A stretch of 9,206 nt of DNA, taken from positions 10,031-19,236 of the forward strand of contig JADGCE010000040.1 in assembly GCA_015229095.1 (NCBI GenBank). The letters are read 5' to 3'. Both the position numbers and the translations under genes were made by a program. Every line of letters starts with the position of its first letter. The first letter of the stretch is position 1. The notes beneath the pieces are model-generated. The model made no database searches. It had not been told where the DNA came from and saw only the letters and a program-made list of their open reading frames with translations. This stretch comes from Magnetococcales bacterium. Lineage in GTDB: Bacteria > Pseudomonadota > Magnetococcia > Magnetococcales > Magnetaquicoccaceae. Shown here in pieces: positions 5,580-9,206 of this stretch.

Positions 5580-7283
5580 GTGGTGGAGTTGATAGCCAAA
5601 AGAAAGGAAACAACAGGTGCTTCACGCAGCGGTGTGCTGGCTCTCCTGGCGGGTTGTTTATTCTCGCTGCAGGTTGTTCCAGCCTGGAGTATGACCCTGC
5701 GGGAAGCGGCTGAACTGGCCGTGAAAACCTACCCCGATGTACGGGCTGCGGAGGAGTTTGGCAAGGCACTGGATCAAAAGGTGCAGCAGGCCTTTGCGGG
5801 ATATCTGCCAAAAATGGATTTTACCGCCGGGTATGGACGGGAAAAATCGGACAACTCCACCACCCGATCTGTCCATAAAACAGCAGGCCGCACCGATCAC
5901 AGCCTGACCATGGATCGGGGCGAGGCCGGTGTTGTCGTCAAGCAAATGCTTTTTGATGGTTTCGATGTACGCTCCAAGGTGGCCCAGGCCCGCGCCCAAT
6001 TGCAGGCTGCCCAGGCACGGTTGGAGTTGACCGCAGACTCGGTGGCACTGACGGCGGTGCAGGCCTATGTGGACTTGATCATGAAATATATCCAACTGGA
6101 GATGATCAAGGATAACGTTCTCCTGCATCAACGTATTTTGGATAAAGTGCAGAAAAAATTCGAGGGGGGTGCCGGTCCCCAGGCGGATGTCAGTCAGGCC
6201 AAGAGTCGCACCTTCCTGGCCTCGGCCAATCATGCCAGCAACCAGGCTGCCTACCAGAACGCCCGCGCCAAATTTACTGAAATGATGGGCATGCCTGCCT
6301 TGGAGGAGGAGGAGATGGTGCGGCCGCTGACACCGGAAAACCTGCTGCCCAAATCGGTGGATGAGGCATTGCAGGCGGCCATGAACGACAATACCGAGCT
6401 GCAGGCCGCACGTTTCAACGTTGCCGCCGCCGAGGCCGGCCTGGAGATTGCCAAAGCCGCCTTGTGGCCAACCATGGATATGGAACTGACGGCGACCAAC
6501 AATGCCAACGTGGGGGGAACCGAAGGTCACGGCCAGTCCATGGCCGCCATGTTGCGCATGAACTATAACGCCTTTGACGGTGGCGCGGATGTTTCCAGGA
6601 TCCAGGAACAACGTAACCTGCTGGAACAGGCGCGCCAAAACCTGGACAAGGCCCAGCGCAGCCTGGAAGAAAATACGCGGGAGACCTGGCATAAACTGGT
6701 CATGTCCCAAAATCGCATCGCTTTCATGAAACAGCACTATGCGGTCAGCAAGCAGGTGACGGCCTCCTACCATGATCAGTTCAAGATGGGCAAACGCACC
6801 CTGTTGGATGTGTTGAACTCGGAGAATGAGCTGTTTTCTGCCAAAAATGGTCTGCTGTTCGAGGAGTTGACCTACGTCAAGAACGCCTATGAACTGTTTG
6901 CCAGAATGGGAACTCTCCGGAATGCACTGAGCAAGGAGCCGCCCCCGACGCCAGACCAGAAGATCCGGATAGAGAAAACGGAGGAGCCGCCGGATATCGA
7001 GCAGCCGGGATCTGGGCCGGTCGGTGCGCCCCCTGCCGGAGCGAAATCGGCCAAACCAGCCGCCGCAGTGCCAGCAGCGCGACAGAAGGGGCCCGTGGCA
7101 GACATACCAGAAGAGGGGGCACAGACGCTGGTCGCACCGCCTGCAACGGCCTCGGATGCCTTGGTGCCGCTGAATGCGCACTCTCTCCCCCCTGTGCCGG
7201 TCTCTGTCGAGGAGGCGCTGCTGCCTGCAGCAACCTCTTCCCCTGTTGAGCCGGTCCCTACCGGTGAGTTGCCACCCGGCTGA
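5580..7283 (+). CDS. TolC family outer-membrane channel, AggA/LapE-like, with Pro-rich tail
   Basis: This should be an outer-membrane/periplasmic channel subunit that forms a trimer and serves as the exit duct of a type I secretion or efflux system. A signal peptide is visible: basic KRK, a hydrophobic VLALLAGCLFSLQVV stretch and a likely cut after PAWS. The two TolC structural repeats follow. The first contains QMLFDGFDVRSKVAQARAQL (from about 122) and the second NYNAFDGGADVSR (from about 328). Near the core's end is FKMGKRTLLDVLNSENELF (401-419), the motif I associate with AggA/LapE channels of adhesin type I secretion. The core ends near 449; the last ~118 residues are Pro/Ala-rich low complexity, longer than in usual members and expected to face the periplasm. 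No ATG fits: GTG 5580, GTG 5583 and TTG 5589 are possible, and GGGAG at 5576-5580 spaces best for TTG 5589, so the true N-terminus may be three residues shorter. No exporter gene is adjacent. Confidence 0.88.
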   Translation: MVELIAKRKETTGASRSGVLALLAGCLFSLQVVPAWSMTLREAAELAVKTYPDVRAAEEFGKALDQKVQQAFAGYLPKMDFTAGYGREKSDNSTTRSVHKTAGRTDHSLTMDRGEAGVVVKQMLFDGFDVRSKVAQARAQLQAAQARLELTADSVALTAVQAYVDLIMKYIQLEMIKDNVLLHQRILDKVQKKFEGGAGPQADVSQAKSRTFLASANHASNQAAYQNARAKFTEMMGMPALEEEEMVRPLTPENLLPKSVDEALQAAMNDNTELQAARFNVAAAEAGLEIAKAALWPTMDMELTATNNANVGGTEGHGQSMAAMLRMNYNAFDGGADVSRIQEQRNLLEQARQNLDKAQRSLEENTRETWHKLVMSQNRIAFMKQHYAVSKQVTASYHDQFKMGKRTLLDVLNSENELFSAKNGLLFEELTYVKNAYELFARMGTLRNALSKEPPPTPDQKIRIEKTEEPPDIEQPGSGPVGAPPAGAKSAKPAAAVPAARQKGPVADIPEEGAQTLVAPPATASDALVPLNAHSLPPVPVSVEEALLPAATSSPVEPVPTGELPPG

Positions 7284-7429
7284 TCAGGCGTGTTATCGAT
7301 CTTCTGGGTGCCGTACTGGACGGTGTGTCGGCATAATGGGTTGGAAAGTCTTCTGGGGAGCGGGGCGTGTCGTCTCCGGTCGTTGCCCTCTGCGCTGCTT
7401 GTTGTGCGTGGGAATTTTAGAGGAAAATA

Positions 7430-9013
7430 ATGAAATTCAACCTGTTTTTTGTTTCGTCTTCCGGGGTGCCGGGTCGTCATCGCGGTCGTTGGTTCCCTGC
7501 CATGCTGCTGCTGGCCTCTCTGTTTGCCCCTCCTTGCCTGGCCGCACCCGCCGACACTACCCCTTTTGAGCAGGCCGTTGCCTCTGCGTTGGATTCAAAC
7601 CCGAAAATTTTGGCCGCCAGGGCCACATTGGCCGCCACCAAAGAAAAATATGAGCAAAGCGTGGCAGCCCTGCTGCCGGATATCTCCTTTGTCGCCTCCC
7701 GAACCTCCTACTCGGATACCTGGACCGATTCCAACAACGGCCAAAGCCCGGACCGCTTCAGTGTCAACCTGATTCAGCCTCTGTTCCGGCGGCCATTGCT
7801 GCTGGCTCTGCAACAGATCAAGCCTTTGATCGAGGCGGCGGATGAGGAATACAATGCTGCCCTCCAGAGCGTGCTGTTGGAGAGCGTCCAGGCCGTGGTC
7901 AATGTGCTGCTGACGGAAAATATGGAAAAACTGGCAGCGGAGAACCTAGTGTTGAGTCACCGCAACCTGGATGCGGCCCTGAAGCGGCGCAAGGCGGGGG
8001 ATCTGACCCGCACCGATGTGGATCAGGCCGCTTCCCGGGTCTCCACATCGGAGGCCGAGTTGATTCGGGCCAAAAATGATGCCCTGGTGGCGCGTGCCCG
8101 TTTCGAGGAGACCGTGGGGATGGCCGTGCCGGCAGGATTGACCATTCCCAACGTGCCCCCCAGCCTGCTTCAGGGCACGCTACAGGATCTGATCGGTCGA
8201 CGGAGCCATCGTCCGGATCTGCGTGCTGCTGAGCTGCGTCTGGCCTCGTCGGACGTTTCCGTGGATATCGAAAGGGCCGGCCATCTGCCCATGCTGGATC
8301 TGCAGGCCAACGCCCTTACCTTTCGAGGTGGTACGGGTGCCAGTGCCGAGAAGATCAGCGGGGAGTATCAGTACAGCGTTGCCGTGCAGCTGACCCTCCC
8401 TCTCTTTTCCGGTGGTAAAACCCTTTCCAAAACACGGGAAGCGATGGATACCCGGGATGTCCGACAGGCTGATGTGCAACGGGTCGATAAACAGGCCCAG
8501 CGGGAGATTCAACAGGCTCACCTTTTGGTGCATAGTGCCAAAGCAACGGTGACCTCCGCCGAGTCGGCGTTGCAGTTTTCCAAGGAGGCCGTGAAGGGGG
8601 TGGAGGAGGAGTTTGCGGCGGGTTTTCGGACCGTTACCCAGTTGTTTGAACTCCAGAACCAGTTGTTCCGCGCCGAAACAGATTTGGCCAAGAATCGTTA
8701 TGAGCTGATCTCCTCTCAATACCAACTGCTGCATACCCTGGGCCGTTTGACCACCCAGGATCTCCAGGAGGGCGGTCTCCTGTCAAAGGAGGGAGGCGCC
8801 GACCTGTCGTCCGCTGAATCTGAGGATACCAACCTGTTTACCCGCATGATTGACGCACTGAGAAGGGATCCTGCGCTCGACGCTTCCCCCCCGGTGGTGC
8901 TTCCCGGTGCCAAACAGGAGGGGTCGGCTTCCTCCGGTTCTTCGGGAGTGCCTGCCGGTCCGCAAGAGTTGCACAGGCAGCAGCAACCGCGCGAGAGGCT
9001 CTCTCCCCGTTGA
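7430..9013 (+). CDS. TolC family outer-membrane efflux/secretion protein
   Basis: This is a second TolC-family channel subunit, 147 bp after the first and on the same strand. The 527-residue precursor has a signal peptide with an unusually long n-region (basic residues at 16-20), a hydrophobic core MLLLASLFA (25-33) and a likely cut after PCLA at residue 38. The TolC duplication is visible as LIQPLFRRPLLLA (first half, around 114-126) and LTLPLFSGGKTLSKTREA (second half, from 321). FAAGFRTVTQLFELQNQLF (395-413) is the standard helix near the end of the core, which finishes at LGRLT (437-441). About 86 residues remain as a Ser/Pro/Gly-rich and finally Arg/Gln-rich tail. ATG 7430 has AGAGGA with a 5-base spacer, giving a secure start. 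The first half lacks the usual LFDGG-like turn and reads LFRRP instead. It is too different from its neighbour to be a recent duplicate. Its substrate and partners are not visible here. Confidence 0.88.
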   Translation: MKFNLFFVSSSGVPGRHRGRWFPAMLLLASLFAPPCLAAPADTTPFEQAVASALDSNPKILAARATLAATKEKYEQSVAALLPDISFVASRTSYSDTWTDSNNGQSPDRFSVNLIQPLFRRPLLLALQQIKPLIEAADEEYNAALQSVLLESVQAVVNVLLTENMEKLAAENLVLSHRNLDAALKRRKAGDLTRTDVDQAASRVSTSEAELIRAKNDALVARARFEETVGMAVPAGLTIPNVPPSLLQGTLQDLIGRRSHRPDLRAAELRLASSDVSVDIERAGHLPMLDLQANALTFRGGTGASAEKISGEYQYSVAVQLTLPLFSGGKTLSKTREAMDTRDVRQADVQRVDKQAQREIQQAHLLVHSAKATVTSAESALQFSKEAVKGVEEEFAAGFRTVTQLFELQNQLFRAETDLAKNRYELISSQYQLLHTLGRLTTQDLQEGGLLSKEGGADLSSAESEDTNLFTRMIDALRRDPALDASPPVVLPGAKQEGSASSGSSGVPAGPQELHRQQQPRERLSPR

Positions 9014-9094
9014 AGGGTGACCTTGCCCTGAAAAAATGGCGTGAGGAGGGGGGACAGGTGGAAAAATGGGCCTTGATCATCGTTTCGGCCATTC

Positions 9095-9124
9095 CTGGGG
9101 GAGGCGGTTCTCCGCCTCCCCCAG
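9095..9124 (+). terminator. Perfect 13-bp GC-rich hairpin after the second TolC gene
   Basis: CTGGGGGAGGCGG (9095-9107) and its exact complement (9112-9124) flank a TTCT loop. A run of six T begins at 9138, 13 bases after the stem, which is later than in a classical intrinsic terminator. It lies about 80 bases downstream of the TolC stop and is the best candidate for the transcript end. It may also be part of a dispersed repeat. Confidence 0.55.
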
Positions 9125-9164
9125 ACCCCCTCCACCCTTTTTTCTCAATAGTTTTTTATTATTA

Positions 9165-9203
9165 GGGGTCCAGGGGGATTATCCCCCTGGCGGGGTCCAG
9201 GGG
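9165..9203. repeat. GGGGTCCAGGGG repeat with nested palindrome
   Basis: GGGGTCCAGGGG occurs twice (9165-9176 and 9192-9203), and between and overlapping them is the palindrome CCAGGGGG-ATTAT-CCCCCTGG (9170-9190). The unit appears to run on past the window edge. I recall similar GC-rich elements scattered between genes of Magnetococcales and some Rhodospirillales. A genome-wide repeat is therefore likely, but the window itself shows only this copy. Confidence 0.5.
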
Positions 9204-9206
9204 CAG

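Noticed and set aside
5525..5713. 62-codon frame with a lipobox-like LAAGCSS
   Set aside because: The match is an accidental out-of-frame reading of the TolC signal-peptide region.
5658..7181. 507-codon minus-strand frame opposite the first TolC gene
   Set aside because: No known motif; the + strand shows signal peptide and TolC repeats throughout.
7332..7337. CATAAT as a -10 box for the second TolC gene
   Set aside because: No convincing -35 lies 15-19 bases upstream, so it was not listed as a promoter, although the gene may have its own.
9066..9206. Open frame from ATG 9066 running off the right edge
   Set aside because: It reads through the palindromes and repeat, has no ribosome binding site at a suitable distance, and the peptide is the repetitive Pro/Gly type expected from a translated repeat.

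Overview
The window looks like chromosomal DNA from a GC-rich Gram-negative bacterium. It encodes two TolC-type outer-membrane proteins with signal peptides and uses clear AAGGAG-type ribosome binding sites. The right-hand edge carries a GGGGTCCAGGGG / CCAGGGGG-attat-CCCCCTGG motif. From memory, this kind of dispersed repeat is common in magnetotactic Magnetococcales and some Rhodospirillales, so I favour that neighbourhood, but only as an inference. There are no rRNA, tRNA, transposase, phage or CRISPR features.

Region 1 (19-4604, + strand) is a compact four-gene operon: a GldA-like ABC ATPase, a GldF-like six-helix ABC-2 permease, a GldG-like membrane-anchored periplasmic protein and a membrane-anchored DUF4340 protein. 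Spacings are short: a 3-bp gap or a 1-bp overlap (depending on start choice), then 22 bp and 53 bp, and genes two to four each have a good Shine-Dalgarno site. Together they should form one inner-membrane ABC complex with a large periplasmic part. GldA/F/G are known from gliding Bacteroidetes, but the same module is widespread in non-gliding bacteria, where its substrate is unknown.

Region 2 (4605-5579) opens with a GC-rich hairpin between convergent genes. It is followed by a small minus-strand gene (4658-5062) for a soluble protein with an uninterrupted seven-heptad coiled coil. A 517-bp non-coding stretch then separates it from the divergent TolC gene and holds candidate promoters in both directions.

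Region 3 (5580-9013, + strand) holds two tandem, clearly different TolC-family genes. The first resembles the AggA/LapE type of type I secretion channel and ends in a roughly 118-residue Pro/Ala-rich tail. The second is a more divergent TolC/efflux-type protein with an approximately 86-residue low-complexity tail. No inner-membrane exporter or membrane-fusion protein accompanies them inside the window, so their partners must be encoded elsewhere.

Region 4 (9014-9206) is non-coding and contains a perfect 13-bp hairpin and the repeat motif. I see no clear-cut new defence or mobile system. The most interesting items are the Gld-DUF4340 module, the tailed TolC pair and the orphan coiled-coil gene.
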